A stretch of DNA of 64,000 bases from Eucalyptus grandis (taxonomy: Eukaryota > Streptophyta > Magnoliopsida > Myrtales > Myrtaceae), in the NCBI RefSeq assembly GCF_016545825.1, contig NC_052619.1, positions 9,129,501 through 9,193,500 on the forward strand, in the 5' to 3' direction. The position numbers and the translations under genes were made by a program. Under the pieces are notes generated by a model, which did not search any database, had not been told where the DNA came from, and was given only the letters and a program-made list of their open reading frames with translations. Below are positions 22,501 through 35,100 of this stretch, piece by piece (positions within the stretch are counted from its first letter, which is position 1; the number at the start of each line of letters is the position of its first letter).

Positions 22501-24015
22501 GATCAAAAGAGAAGTTACAGCCCAGCTTTGCCTTGATTTCACAGTGTAGATGTTCTACCACACCTCCTCAAGGTTTCTCACAAATATAGACTCTCTTTTG
22601 TATACAAATATTCGCTCAAAGGAATTGTCTAAACAAAAAGGAGCTTCGAGACTTTGGAATTCTTCTATCGCGCACACCTTGAACAACTAAGACCGTCTTC
22701 CTTATATACTCCTTTATGCCATCATACCCGTTGGCACTTACCAAAGGAATTCCTCCAATCTACCCGTTGGACGGAATCAATTAGGAAGATTGTTCGAGCT
22801 ATTAAAGGAACGTGTTGATAGCCCATCAATCATGTTCGCCCATACAATCAGGATCTCGGTTTCCATAAGTAGAACTTTCCAATAATATTTAGACAATCAT
22901 CGAATCTTCAATCAACGAATCAATCTTGATCAATCAAAGGATTCTGTTGCGTCTTTTCCAGCCACGAGATCTTCTCCAGATGATAAGGTTAAATCCTTAA
23001 CAAAACATCCAGTTTTGGATAACCTTTCTTCAACGGATTAGAGACTGTCAATGAGGATAGACTTTGAGTCTTGAGTCCGTCCGGGAAGTCTTCAGACTTT
23101 AAATAACAGAGTCTGCAAGCCTTCAGACTAGACTAATAGAAACGTTTTGTCAACTTCAAAACTCTTCAAGAAGATTTCTCCAACACCGATAAGCTCCTCA
23201 TGGTTAAGTGCCTGAAGCAGAAAGGCCATGTGGTCGCCATCACTGGGGAAGGCACGAACGATGCACCGGCCCTCAGGGAAGCTGACATATGGATCTCGAT
23301 GGACATCCAAAGCACTGAGGTCGCCAAAGAGAGCCCGGACATCATCATCCTCGACGACAACTTTGCCTCCGTGGAGACGGTGTTGCGGTGGGGTCGATGC
23401 GTCTATGATAACATTCAGAAATTCATCCAGTTCCAGCTCACGGTGAATGTTGCGGCCCTTTTGATCAACTTTGTGGCCGCGGTCACTTCCGGCCACGTCC
23501 CCCTGACAGTCCTCCAGCTCTTGTGGGTGAACTTGATCATGGACACACTTGGCGCCATTGCCCTGTCCACAGAACGGCCCACCAGGGGGCTCATGGAGAA
23601 GCCCCCCGTGGGCCAGATGGAGCCACTCGTCACCAACGTCATGTGGAGGAATCTGGTGGGACAAGCAATCTACCAAGTGGCCGTCCTTCTCACTCTACAG
23701 TTCAAGGGCAAATGTATATTTGGCGTGGATGAGGCTGTGAAGCGGACGCTGAGATTCAACACGTTCATCCTGTGCCAGGTCTTCAACGAGTTCAACGCGA
23801 GGAAGCTCGAAAAGAAAAACGTGTTCGAGGGCACACAGAAGAATAAGCTGTTCCTCTGGATCATCTTCGTGACGGTGGTCCTCCAAGTGGTGATGGTTGA
23901 GTTCCTCAAGCGGTTCGCCGGCACAGAGCAGCTGAGCTGGCGACAATGGGGAGCATGTGTCGGGATTGCGTCCGTGTCTTGGCCTATCGGTCGTCAAGTG
24001 CATCCCGGTCCCTGA
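19504..24015 (+). pseudogene. ACA12/13-like type 2B Ca2+-ATPase, copy B (interrupted, motif-dead)
   Basis: Exon 1 is 19504-20424 (307 codons, ATG chosen because an upstream in-frame stop excludes the start used by A); the intron is 20425-20855; exon 2 starts at 20856. The N-terminus lacks the Trp-containing calmodulin anchor seen in A, but has three copies of the 34-residue repeat (about 19588-19880). Key changes: TGES is TRES (20877-20879), PLAV after PEGLP is PLAR, DKTGT is NKTGT (21397-21399), and GDG is GEG (23248-23250). KGAAE, TGDN, DPCRPG and WVNLIMDT are intact. Breaks: an A8 run (21146-21153) against A7 in C shifts the frame. A 930-bp element at 22258-23187 adds an immediate stop. 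A 5-bp loss after WPIG gives an aberrant C-terminus ending at 24015. It cannot pump Ca2+; expression is unknown. Confidence 0.9.
22258..23187. mobile_element. 930-bp insertion in exon 2 of ACA copy B, class unassigned
   Basis: Comparison with copy C places the insertion exactly between codons GAT and AAG of the SSSDKLLM region. GAT is present on both sides (22255-22257 and 23188-23190), consistent with a 3-bp duplication. The element starts tgagatagctag, so translation stops at its first codon, and it contains acacctagaggggggtgaat near 22276. It has no coding homology and no obvious long terminal inverted repeat. The first-line motif looks like a dispersed plant repeat, but I cannot place the family. 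Its 3' end is ttctccaacacc. Confidence 0.7.
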
Positions 24016-25079
24016 TACGCCAATCTTCAGCTACTTGAGATCGAAAATCAAGAAACTCGTGGGGAAAATTGTGCACATAGAACAGTTAATTAGGTTTAGG
24101 AACGCTAATTGGGTTTAACTCGATTCTTCTCATTGTACATATACATTAAATTTCTCTTGATACGGTGTGATTTTTATTGTCATTTTACCGAGAAAAATAA
24201 GTAAAGTGCATTAATGAGTAAATGAGAAGACTCTAATTGGCATCATAGAACATAACCACAATAAAGTTTTTGGGTCCACACTTTTTATGTCACGACCAAT
24301 TTCTCCGCAAAATTTTTTGAGACAATAACATAAACAGTCCATAAACTTTGGCTTAATATGTAACGTGGTTGATTAAATTTTTATTTGTTCAATGTACTCC
24401 TTGAAATTTATTCCAATATGCAATGCAGTCCCTAAAATTTTAATTTGTTCAATGTGATCCCTGAATTTTTTATACATGTTCAATCGCATCCCTAATTTTA
24501 TGAAAAATTTTCAATATTACAAAGGGTACGATGTATATGTAATCGAGAAAAAAATTATAATAAGTTGAAAAGGGTATTATTGCTACTTGGAGAAGAGCAA
24601 GTAAACTTTTAGAAAAATAGGATTTTCCAAAAAAATAATTAAATTAACGAGAGTAAAGTCAAAAAGACACTCTTGCGTCCTCATTCATCAATGCAATGTT
24701 TCTTTATGAGAGGCGAAACAACTCAAGAATGTGGGTGGAAGGAAACATCGAAGAAAGTGGACAGACATGGCTTAAACACGGAGCAAGGTTAGTACTGAAG
24801 AATCAACCATGCAATTCCTTTATGCAAAATAAATAAATAAATAAATAAATAAATAAAATTATTGTTAGATGCTACAAGATCCTCAATCTTTGATCCTTAT
24901 ATGATTTAGATGGATTTTCTAGAAAGAGTATTTCTTCTATTGTTCCGGATGATTTGGTCTAATCCCCTTAACTCTTTGTAAATGGTGTTAATGCGAATCC
25001 ATGTTCACACGACACGTAATAATCCATATTTGACATTGTGTTCTCATGAATTATAGCAATTTTTATCCTTAGTTGGTAT
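24016..25079 (+). repeat. ACA 3' spacer after copy B
   Basis: This matches the spacers after fragment E and copy C. Inside, 24330-24490 repeats phrases like gt(c/a)c(c/t)(c/t)taaa(c/a)tttt, with aatttgttcaatgt twice, which looks like a small MITE-type insertion that is not bounded here. An (AAAT)n microsatellite lies at about 24827-24856. There is no gene. Confidence 0.65.
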
Positions 25080-25800
25080 CCTCACGACGAATTGTAAGGT
25101 ACGGGGCGCAAATTCTAATTGCACCAATACTAATTTTGAGTTTTTTGTATTTTTTTTTCTTTTTTCATAGAGAGCAATGCATGCTCCATGTAGGAGTTGA
25201 AACCTTCCAAGAAACAACACTCTCCAGCGCACAGCATTGGGTCTCATCCTCCCTGCATACTTTTGACTATTCGTTGACTCCCCTTCCCAGCCCGTCAAAT
25301 GAAGTCAATCGCTGGCGGAGCTTCGTTTCGTGGAAACACGTTTTCCCACTGCGTCCCTCAGTTTCGCTATGAACTCACAAAATACAATCAAGCAAAAAAT
25401 AAGAACTCAGAGTCATGTATCTCGCAATCATTGAACAAAAACAAAGAAACCTGAAGAGAAAATTCAACTGAGGAGAAAGAGTGCACAAGAATTCCTATTA
25501 CACTTAAAAGGCCATGCCATTACCTTCCACAATTTCGGGAGTTCAATTAAGTGTGCAGATATGGGAGTTTGCGGACGTGGCATGTTTGCATTGGTCCACA
25601 ATCAGCCGTCGTTTGCATTGGGTCTCTTCTCTACATGAGTCTTTCGGGTCGTCCTTTCACGGAGACCCGTCGGCAGCTTCTGTGTCCCGCAATTACGCTG
25701 CAACCCGGATCGCCACTTGACAACATCGCCCTCTGGTTCCCTTGAGCATGTATATAAACCCCATGTAATCGATGGGGCTATTGTCTCAAGTGAAGCGGAC
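25080..25800 (+). promoter_or_regulatory. Orphan ACA promoter (no gene follows)
   Basis: This aligns with the copy C promoter (53057-53420). Shared words include tgggtctcatcctcc, ttgactattcg, gtccacaatca, ccgtcg, ttcgggtcgtcctttc and ggttcccttgagca. A TATATAAA box at 25751-25758 matches 53383-53390. After about 25770 homology ceases and no ACA exon is present. The earlier part (25080-25480) is also the reverse complement of 2900-3300. It is a preserved promoter whose gene body has been lost or replaced. Confidence 0.7.
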
Positions 25801-26599
25801 AGGTAATTTTGAAATTGCCAAGTGTCTGGAGTCGTCAAGTATGTAGAGTGCCACTAAGATATTTTCCCGATCTTTGTGATCTCTCGCAAAATGAGGATAT
25901 CTACTGGTTGGAATTCTTTTGATCTTGCAAGAAATTTGACAATTGAAATGTGGATATCAAACGTTATGCTGTCTCTGACAAATTAATCGAGTCATCCGGA
26001 GATGGACACGGTAAAGAGATAAGATCGTTCATGCAAGAAATGAGCTTCAGGGTTACGGACATATCAGCGAGGGCAAAGGTGTTAATTATTAAAGTTGACA
26101 AATATTTATAGTCGCGAATGCTGGAACCATGATATAGTTAACACGACATACTTCCGTGATTCTGTGGAACGCTTGCTGTGCTCGTAATGCCCATGGTTTC
26201 TTCAAAGATCACGGGCTTCAGAAGCACTGGTTTCGACCGTTCAAAAAGGTGCTTTCCATGAAGAACTTGTGGTGGAGCAGGATCTCGCTCGACGAGGAGG
26301 GCGCGAAAATGTTGGGCACGGCTGTGGTGTTCCCATAGATTCCTTTTTCAGACTGTTGCAGCATGTCATTGATTTGAACATCCACGACGTAGGGATTGCT
26401 CAGATTACGCGTTTTTAAGGCATATCCCTCTCGTTACGTAGTAGCCTCTTGTTCTGGCTTTTCGGGGCTCGAGGATGGGGCGGGTTCGCACGGAGAGGAG
26501 ACGTGCATCGGCTGTATATCTTGTCTCACTCGATAGGAAAGTGAGGGACGTGGCTATCTTGAAAATCTTGCTGTAACTAAAGAAAGTGTATCGCGGTCA
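25801..26599. other. Stretch without recognisable gene
   Basis: A 60-codon frame at 26156-26338 and its complement have more GC than the surroundings, but no motif I can name. It could be a fragment of a host gene carried by an element. Nothing firm can be said. Confidence 0.35.
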
Positions 26600-29060
26600 A
26601 GTTCATTCCTCAATCTTCCTGACTCATCTTTGCTGATACTCATGTGACTGATAATCCGAATAATCTTGTGACGTAGTGCCTTACCATGGCTACAATAATG
26701 TGATAGTTGTGAATGGTACATTACTGTCAATTACTCATGTTGGGACTGGTCCATTTGGCAGTGAGACCGGTCGGTTTTCACTTAATAAAGTTCTGGTTGT
26801 TCCACAGATTAAGAAAAAATTATTATCTATTTCTCAATTGACGAGAGATTATCTTTGCTATTTTGAGTTCGATGCCTTTGATTTTTCTATACATGACTCC
26901 AGGACACACTGGGTATTACTGATGGGAACTAATCATCTAGGATTATATATCAACAAGGATCCGCGCTCCATGGCATTCTTTTCCCAGAGAAACCAGGTTG
27001 CGGATGAACTTCGTGGCGTCGCCTATTAGGCCATCCAAATAGTCTCATTTTACAGCTTTTGCGATCTGATGATTTGATTTCAGTCAATAAATCCACTAGC
27101 ACTTTATATATAAGTTGTCATATTAGTAAAAGTTCAAGATTGCCATTTTATTTATCTGATTTTCGATGTTCCCATCCATTGGAGAAAATACATTGTTATT
27201 TATGGGGACCGAGCCCAATTCCTTCTATGCAAAAATTTCAATATTATGTCGTATTTATTGATGATTTCTCCCGATATTGTTGGTTGTACCATTTAAGCAA
27301 AAGTAAGATTTCTTTGAGATTTTCTTGTCTTAGAAATTAGTTGAAATTCTTCTTGATAGGGAAATTAAAGTTTTTTAATTTGATGAGGAGGTGAATTCAT
27401 GAGGAAAAATTTTCTCGCGCATCTTCATGAATGTAGCATACAACAACTCTCTTGTCCAAGAACACTGGAGCAAAATGGTGTGGCTGGGAGAAAACATCAA
27501 CAGATTGTTGAATACGGTCCATTGCAATAGCTTCCCCTCAGTCATAGCAGTAATCTGAGAAGAAGATGCAAAAGGAAAATAATGTTCGTAAAAAACAAGT
27601 CGAGATAAATAAACACCACTGGTAGATTGGTGAAGATAACGACATCCTTTGTGTTTTTCATTGTATCCCAAAACATGCATGGCAAAGAGCATTTGTCAAA
27701 TTTGTTCATTGTGTAGTTGCGTAGATATGGATAATAGTGAGAGCCAATAGTTGAGTGACATAAATGCCTCAAGGGATCATTGAATTATGCTCCAACCTAG
27801 TCTAGAAGTTGGTCAAAATGGTTGTTCACCAGTGGATCTTGTCTTTGCAAGTGAACGTACACGTCTGTTTGTTGAGATAGAACCAGAGTCAAATGTTTCA
27901 TCTGCTATTCTCTCTAATTATGTGCCACATCTAGCGGAGAGTGAATCTTCAGTTCAATCTCAATGTGAATGTTCCACATCCTCAGTGCATCCTATGGTTA
28001 CATGTTCAAAGGCCATGATCTCAAAGCCAAACCCAGGTATGCTAATATAGCAATGGAATCTATCCCTCCCAAACCACAAACTGCCCATTCAACCTCAAAA
28101 CACTCTTGTTGGACAGCTAACATGCTTGAGGAGTTGGACGCTCTTGCAATCAACAAATTATGGGAACTTGTTCTCCATCATCCCTCGATAAATATAGTTG
28201 GATGTAAATGGGTATACAAGGCAAAGCTAAATACCGATGGTTCACTTGACCGATCGAAAGCCCGACTTGACTTTCATCAAGAGGAGGGCATTGACTTTTG
28301 ATAAACTTTTAGTCTGTTAGGCAAACAAGCCACAATTTGTATTATCCTATCTGTTGCTACTATTCAGAATGGGGAAATTCACCAATTACATGTAAAGAAT
28401 GCCTTCCTACATGACGATCTTGAGGTTCCTATCTACATGGAAATAACAACCAGGTTTTCGTGATTCATTTCATCTTGACCATGTCTGCTTACTCTAGTGT
28501 GTGATATGTGGCCTCAAACAAGCTCTCAAGGCATGGTTTGACAACTTCAGCACTTTTCTTTTTGAGTATGGATTTTTCTGCAGCACTACTAATTCATCAC
28601 TATTTGTTTATCATCCTCATGGTCATATTATTATTCTATTGCTCTAGTTGGATCATATAGTCCTCATTGGTAATTCCCCGAAATTACTAAACCATTTGAT
28701 CCTCATCATGGTCAAGTCTTTTCCATGAAGACCTTGGTGCTCTTCATTTACTATTGGGCATTCAAGTCAGTCGCTCCATTGATGGACTCTTTCTCTTACA
28801 ACAAAAGCATGCCTTGAATCTTTTGAGTAGTGCATCAATGGCACAATATAAGCCGATTGCTACTCCAATAACTATCAAGGAACCACCACTTAAACATGGT
28901 GACAAGCCCTATGTTGATCCATCCCATTTTCAAAGCATTGTAGGCTCTTTGGTATCTTGCTCTCACTCATCTAAATCTCTCACTTGTGGTCAACATAGTT
29001 TGCCAACATGTGCAGGCCCCAACTATGGCATGATAACAGTACTTTATGTTGAGAAAACTC
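26600..29060 (+). pseudogene. Scrambled Copia pol remnant
   Basis: Copia polyprotein pieces follow in order on the plus strand. A protease/pre-integrase piece is at 26615-27030 (VVNGTLLSITHVG, VPQIKKKLLSISQ). Integrase start is at about 27060-27340 (FYLSDF..SHPLEKIH, YYVVFIDDFSRY). The reverse transcriptase start is at 28045-28310 (ELDALAINKLWELV, VGCKWVYKAKL, DGSLDRSKARLDF), its middle at about 28310-28680 with breaks, and its end at 28754-28950 (MGIQVSRSIDGLFLLQQKHA). The block 27380-27780 is inverted: on the minus strand it reads the post-integrase LGY.EKHKGCRYL and FYEHYFPF region. Many stops and shifts are present and no LTRs were found. It is an old insertion later rearranged. Confidence 0.8.
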
Positions 29061-30039
29061 TCAGTAGATTTTGAAATTGACAATATTATCCATAAGATTT
29101 TAGTAAGTCTGATCAATGTCTTGAAGTATGTTGATCCATGAAAATTATCTTGGAATGAGGTCATCTCAATCTAGCTCAAACTCAAGTACAATTTGTAAAA
29201 TTTGCTTCAAATGGAACATACTCAGACTTAAGTTCAAACTTTATACTAAAGATAAAGACCGAGAGAATTACTCTCTTTCCCATCCGGACACAAGTTTAGA
29301 ATGTGACAAGTTCATAGCAAAAAAAAGCCCATAATGTAAAAGGTCCATAACAAGGCCAGTCTAGAATATATAACGGCCAGTGATCCGGTTTGAATTTTAC
29401 AACTAGAAAGATTTTATTGACTTAATCTTATTCGATTGGCAAATCAATCTGGAGAAAAAATATTTCTAAACAAAAAAACTCTACTTATAGAAACCAATAC
29501 TCCATTTATATAGATGACCACAATAAAGTGAAGATTAGCTTCTGTCACTCAACGCCACTCAATCTTCTTGATACAATTCTATCCAACAGGTTAATTGAAA
29601 GACGATCCTTTAGTGACTATCCAACGGCTAATTCGGAAATGCAAGAGTATTTAAGGAGACCAAGTTGTCGAGGAGCAAATAAGAGACAAGGCCAAGAATC
29701 TAGAATTCCAAAATCTCAAGCATACTTTGACCATACACTTATCTTTCATGAGCTTAAAATTTGTGACATGCTTCATGCGAGTAATATAGAGATACGATTC
29801 ACAATGCTAAAACTATAAAGTAATTGTGCTTATGTTCATGTCGAAAAAGCCTCATTTTTAGGGGATATTCCAAGTCATAACTGATGTAGGACAACAAGTC
29901 CGATATTAATGAGCACAATCCATTGAGAACTTGAAGAGAAATTGTGATGAACGATTACTCAAAACGAGTAGATTCTTTAGACATCACACCCGAAGCTTCC
30001 TAAACATCACATCTATGGTTTCTTAAGCATCACACCTAA
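29061..30039. other. Stretch without recognisable gene
   Basis: No coding homology is seen. The frame at 29528-29818 has no motif. A few phrases (cacacccgaagcttcctaaacatcac and the cacacctaag that follows) near 29985-30035 form a short imperfect repeat. Confidence 0.35.
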
Positions 30040-30265
30040 GAAAATAATTTTATTATACAATCCCAAAGCAAGGAATTGCCATTTCAATTACTCGATAACT
30101 CTATAGAGAAAAAAGAATTACAACGATATATATAGACTCCCTAAGAGTTCTTCGATGTAGGAAACCTCCAAACATGAAGCACAATTGAAACTTTCTTATA
30201 ACGCCACAAATATAGGCTATCGGGTATAAATTTGATTTAATTCCTTGAGGGGCAAAAAGGCATTT
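30040..30265 (+). repeat. Dispersed block shared with 51790-52040
   Basis: Shared words in order are atacaatcccaaagca, gaattgccatttc, ggaaacctccaaac, gtataaatttgatttaattcct and ggcatttattgt. Both copies lie upstream of ACA members (F and C), so it is probably part of the array spacer and not an independent element. 30266-31097 holds nothing recognisable. Confidence 0.6.
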
Positions 30266-31097
30266 ATTGTACGAAAATTGATTTCATATTAAGAAAAGAC
30301 ATTAGATAGTGTTTTATTTTGATGCATTTTGGCATATCAATTTTAGAAAAATATATATGAGCAATCATTAAATTTATGCATTTTGTTATTTCAGACTTCA
30401 AAATGTATCATCAACATTTATCGTAGGACAAGAGCGGATTGTTGTTATTTCAAAGAATTTTAGTAGTTATTGGAATAATTATACATATGATAGCTTATCA
30501 AATTTGCGAGTTTAAATTTGTAAGTTAATTTATTGTAATTAAAATTTTTCAATGTATTTTTTTCAGCAGATTTTCAGGGTTATTTTCACATTTTAACCAT
30601 TTACTATAGTATTTTACTTTGATTTGGTTTTTTTTGTTTGCCTTTTACTACATCTATCAATCGTGGGGTTTTATTCTCGGCTTTTGTAGGGTTTTATTAC
30701 CGTCAAACGTGGGAATTTATTCCTGGCCACTGTAGGTTTTATTCCTGTCAACCATAGGGTTACACAAGATATACTTGGGTGGAGTGAAATTTCTTTGGCT
30801 TAAAATTATTATAAGTGGAATTTGTATTTAAAGACAAAACTCGCGAATTATCAATCGCTCGGCATTTTTTTGCAATCGATGGCTAGTGCACATGCAACAT
30901 AGAGCTTTCACCTTGAAATTGGATAAACGAGCCGTCCAAATATCATGTAAAATTGCGTGGCCCAAACCGATGGCCCAAAATTACGGAGCCGTCGCCTAAG
31001 CATATCCCCACTCACTAATAATACCGACAAAGAATAGGATAATTAAATGTGCTTTTTAAATGCATTTTCAATATGCGCACGTTCAACTATTGAAAAA

Positions 31098-32147
31098 GAA
31101 CGAGTGAATCGGGTATATTCATTTCTTACTACAATGAAGAAAGCCTGGAAGGTAGATTCAGTTACCTTTGCGCAGCGTGAATCGGGTATACTTTCCTTTA
31201 CCTTTGCTTCTGAGGTGGACAAAGAACGAGTGTTAGCGAATAGCCCATGGTCTTTTGCAAGCAATTTATTAATCCTTAAACCATGGGAGCCTAATAAACC
31301 TGCGCAATGTTATAAGTTTACCACTTGTGCATTCTGGGTTCAAGTTCATGGCCTTCCTATCGAATGGTGTTCTGAGGAGGTGGTTGCTCATATAGCCCAA
31401 GTTTTAGGCTGTGTAAAGGAAGTAAAAGTGGAAAAGAAGGGAGCAGCCTTTCAGAAGGTGGGTAGAGCAAGGGTTGTGCTTGATCTTGATACACCTTTAA
31501 GCCCAGGTACCTTATATAATATAGGAGAGGGGAAAGTCTGGCTGGATTTTAAGTATGAGAGGTTACCTCACTTTTGTTATTCTTGTGGAAAAGTTGGGCA
31601 TTTTACAACAAATTGTGTAGAAGTCCCTTTTGATGAAGCAAAATATGAAGATAGGAGGAGCAGGTTTGGACATTGGTTAAAAGCAAAGGCTAAAGAGACC
31701 AGCCCCTTTTGGGAGATTTTTTATGGTGAAAGGGTGGAAGAACAGGAGGAGGAACACAGAGTAAGAAGCCCTCCAACTCCAAGCACTCAAATAGTCATAT
31801 TTACTGGAGAGCAAACAGCAACAACTTTCACAGCAGCAACCCAACCACAAAACAGAGCACATGAGGATGTTATAGAACCTGATCAACAAGAAGAACAACA
31901 CCAGGGGAAAGGAAAAGCCATAATGAACATTAAGGAGACTGAACAACAGCTACAGCCGGTTGAGAAATCATTGTCTTGGACAAAGAAAGGTGGATCAAAA
32001 AAGGCAAGCAAAATTTTAAAGAGTTCACCAGCAAAGAAATTAAAGCGGTACACCCCATATAACTCCATTCCTCTAGAGTTGGAGGATTTTGATGAAGCAA
32101 AACTGCAGGAAACTCCTATTCGTCTTTCGGAAGGCACTACGGGATAG
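31098..32147 (+). pseudogene. LINE ORF1 (DUF4283-like plus CCHC zinc knuckle), N-terminally truncated
   Basis: ORF1 proteins of plant L1 elements bind element RNA. The open frame has a DUF4283-like region: MKKAWKVDSVTFAQ, then DKERVLANSPWSF, then FWVQVHGLPIEW. It then has a zinc knuckle C-x2-C-x4-H-x4-C at 31575-31616 (CYSCGKVGHFTTNC), a Gln/Glu-rich linker and a Lys-rich tail. It is open to TAG at 32145-32147. The ATG at 31047 lies in flanking DNA before the target duplication, so it is not the native start; the element begins at 31098 and lacks the first part of the domain. ORF2 starts 39 bp downstream, as expected for a bicistronic element. Confidence 0.88.
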
Positions 32148-32185
32148 GCTTTGGTGGCTAGCCCGAATAAGCCACTGGTTTACAA

Positions 32186-35100
32186 ATGAGAATATTGTGC
32201 TGGAACTATCAGGGGTTGGGCACACCACTGACAGTTCACAATTTGAGAGCCATTGTGGCTCAGGAAATGCCCGATATGATTCTGTTAATGGAAATGAAAA
32301 ACAAAGAAAATATCATTTCTCGCATTCGAAGACAGGTGGAATTCAAACACAACTTTGTGGTGAACCCGATAGGAATTGCGGGAGGGCTAGCAGTAATATG
32401 GAATGAAGAAGTTGATGTAGTGGTAGACTCTCCTTCCCAGCAAATGATAAACTTGATATGTGAAAATCATAATAGCCGACACAAAATGCTAATTACTTGT
32501 GTGCATGCTCCAAATCTTTTTCGGGAAAGATTACAGTTATGGGTTAAAATGAGACAAATCAGTCTTTCTAACCAATTACCATGGGTGTGTTTGGGGGATT
32601 TTAATGAAGTGTTGTACAATTGGGAGAAGGTGGGCACTAGGATGGCGGAAAATTATAGAATGCAGGCCTTCCAAAACTATTTACATGACTGTGCTTTAAT
32701 GGAAATAGACTGCAAAGGGTGTGCTTTTACCTGGTCCAACAACAGAGAAGGGGCTGATTTGGTTAAGGAGAAGCTAGATAGGGTTTTTTGCTCATTAGAA
32801 TGGAGGCTCATGTTCCCAGGAGCAGAAGCATATGCTCTCCCAGCAGTCGGGTCAGACCATAGTCCTCTCCTCCTTGTGAGCAATGCTGAATCTGTCAAGA
32901 GAAGAAGAGATTTTCACTTTGAGGCTTTCTGGATTGAAGATGTAGAATGCAGAGAAATAGTTAGACAAGTATGGCAATCTCATACTCTTCATGAAGTAGG
33001 CCTAACAGACAAATTACAATCTGTAAGTTTTGCTTTGAAAGCATGGAGTAAAATGAAGTTCCCAAATAGCCATCTTCGCATATCAGCCCTTAAGCAAGAG
33101 CTTGTATCCTTAACATATAGCACAAGCTTGAATCAAGACTCTTCTAGGATAAAGCTCTTAAAAGAAGAAATAGAAAATTTATGGAGGAGAGAGGAGATGT
33201 TTTGGGGCTTAAGATCCTGAATCAATTGGCTACGATGGGGAGATAAAAACACGAAATATTTTCATGCAGCAACTATTCAGAGGAGGCAGAAAAACAAAAT
33301 TGCTATGCTGAAGAATTCATCAGAGGAGTGGATACGAGACAAGCAGCAACTTCAGAACCTAATTATGTCTTTTTTTCAAAAAGTTGTACACTACGGTAGG
33401 GCCTAGAAACTATCAACCAGTCTGGAACAATGCCCAATACTCATTGGAGACGAAATTAACGAATGTCTGGTGGCGGAAGTAACCTTGGAAGAAGTTCATG
33501 CTGTTGTTTTTCAACTTGGTGCTCACAAAGCTCCTGGCCCAGATGGTCTAAATGGAATCTTCTATCAACATCATTGGGATATAATTAATACTGGGGTTTT
33601 TGAGGAAGTTAGGGGTTTTTTTCGATCGGGAGTATTAGATCCAGCCCTAAACAGAACTCATATAACCTTAGTTCCAAAGACACCCCATCCAGAAAAACTA
33701 GACCAATATCGTCCTATTAGTCTTTGCAAGTTCGCATATAAGATCATCTCGAAGATTATGGCAAATAGACTGAAGAGATGGCTGCCTTTGCTGATTTCAG
33801 GGGAACAAAGCGCCTTTGTATGTGGAAGACAGATTCAAGATAACATTTATATAGTGCAGGAGGTGTTACACCAATTGAGAGTGAGGAAAAGGAAAAAACA
33901 TTTTCAAGCGGTGTTAAAATTAGACATGCAGAAGGCCTATGATAGAATAGAATGGGATTTTCTAGAAGGATGTCTTTTGAAAATGGGTTTCTGCACCAAA
34001 TAGGTCAACTGGGTCATGCAATGTGTTACTACAACTACCTTCAGCATCAAATTCAATGGTGAAAATCTCCCTTTTTTCAATCCTACAAGAGGGATAAGGC
34101 AAGGAGACCCATTATCTTCTTATCTTTTCATTTTGGTGGCTAATTGTCTATCTTCTTTAATGGGTAAAGCCCTATTGGATGGGAGTATAAAGGGAATAAA
34201 GCTGAATCGGTTTTGTCCTACTTTGACTCATTTATTATTTGCAGATGATTCTATTTTCTTTTTGGATGGATCCATATAGGAATGTCAGAATGTTGCAGCT
34301 GTGATAAACCAATATTGTTATGCCTCTGGACAAGCAGTAAACCTAAACAAGTAAGGTATATTTTTTAGTAAAGAATGTCCCCAACTATTACGGGATAACA
34401 TGACAAGAGAGTTGAGGGTTCCAGAGCTTGCTAGGACAGGGAAATATCTTGGAATCCCTTTTGACTGGGGAGATTAAAAAAATCAGGTGTTTGCATGGAT
34501 TTTAAACAGGGTAAATATGAAATTGGAAGGCTGGAAGGAACAAATTATATCTAAACCAGGCAAGGAAATCCTCCTGAAATCAGTGGTACAGGTGTTACCT
34601 CAATATGCCATGTCAGTTTTCAAAATTCCAGTGTCAATTTGTAAGGCTATAGAGAGGAAAATAGCTATTTTATGGTGGAAAAACAATGAAACAAAGGCTG
34701 GTTTGCACTGGAAGAAATGGGAAATCATGAAATTAAGAAAAGATAGGGGAGGAATGGGTTTTAGAGACTTTCTTACTGTAAACAAAGCTCTCCTAGCTAA
34801 ACAAGCTTGGAGGTTGGTTAAGAATCCGGATGCTTTGTGGAGTAAATTATTAAAAGAGCTCTATTTTTGTCGAAAGGATTTCTGGCATGCTGATAAAGGT
34901 ACTAAGCCCTCATGGGGTTGGCAAATTTTACTTCAAGGAAGGGAGGCCATAGCAGATTCAGTGAGATGGTCGATTGGAAATGGTCAGAATGTCAACATTA
35001 GAACAGATAGATAGTTAAAGAGAGGACTAATTAGAGGGCCAGCAAACAGAAATGAGCCACAACAAGTTTCTGAGTTATTGAACTTAGAAGCACAACAATG

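Noticed and set aside
26156..26338. 60-codon frame with locally higher GC
   Set aside because: No recognisable family on either strand; too short to call.
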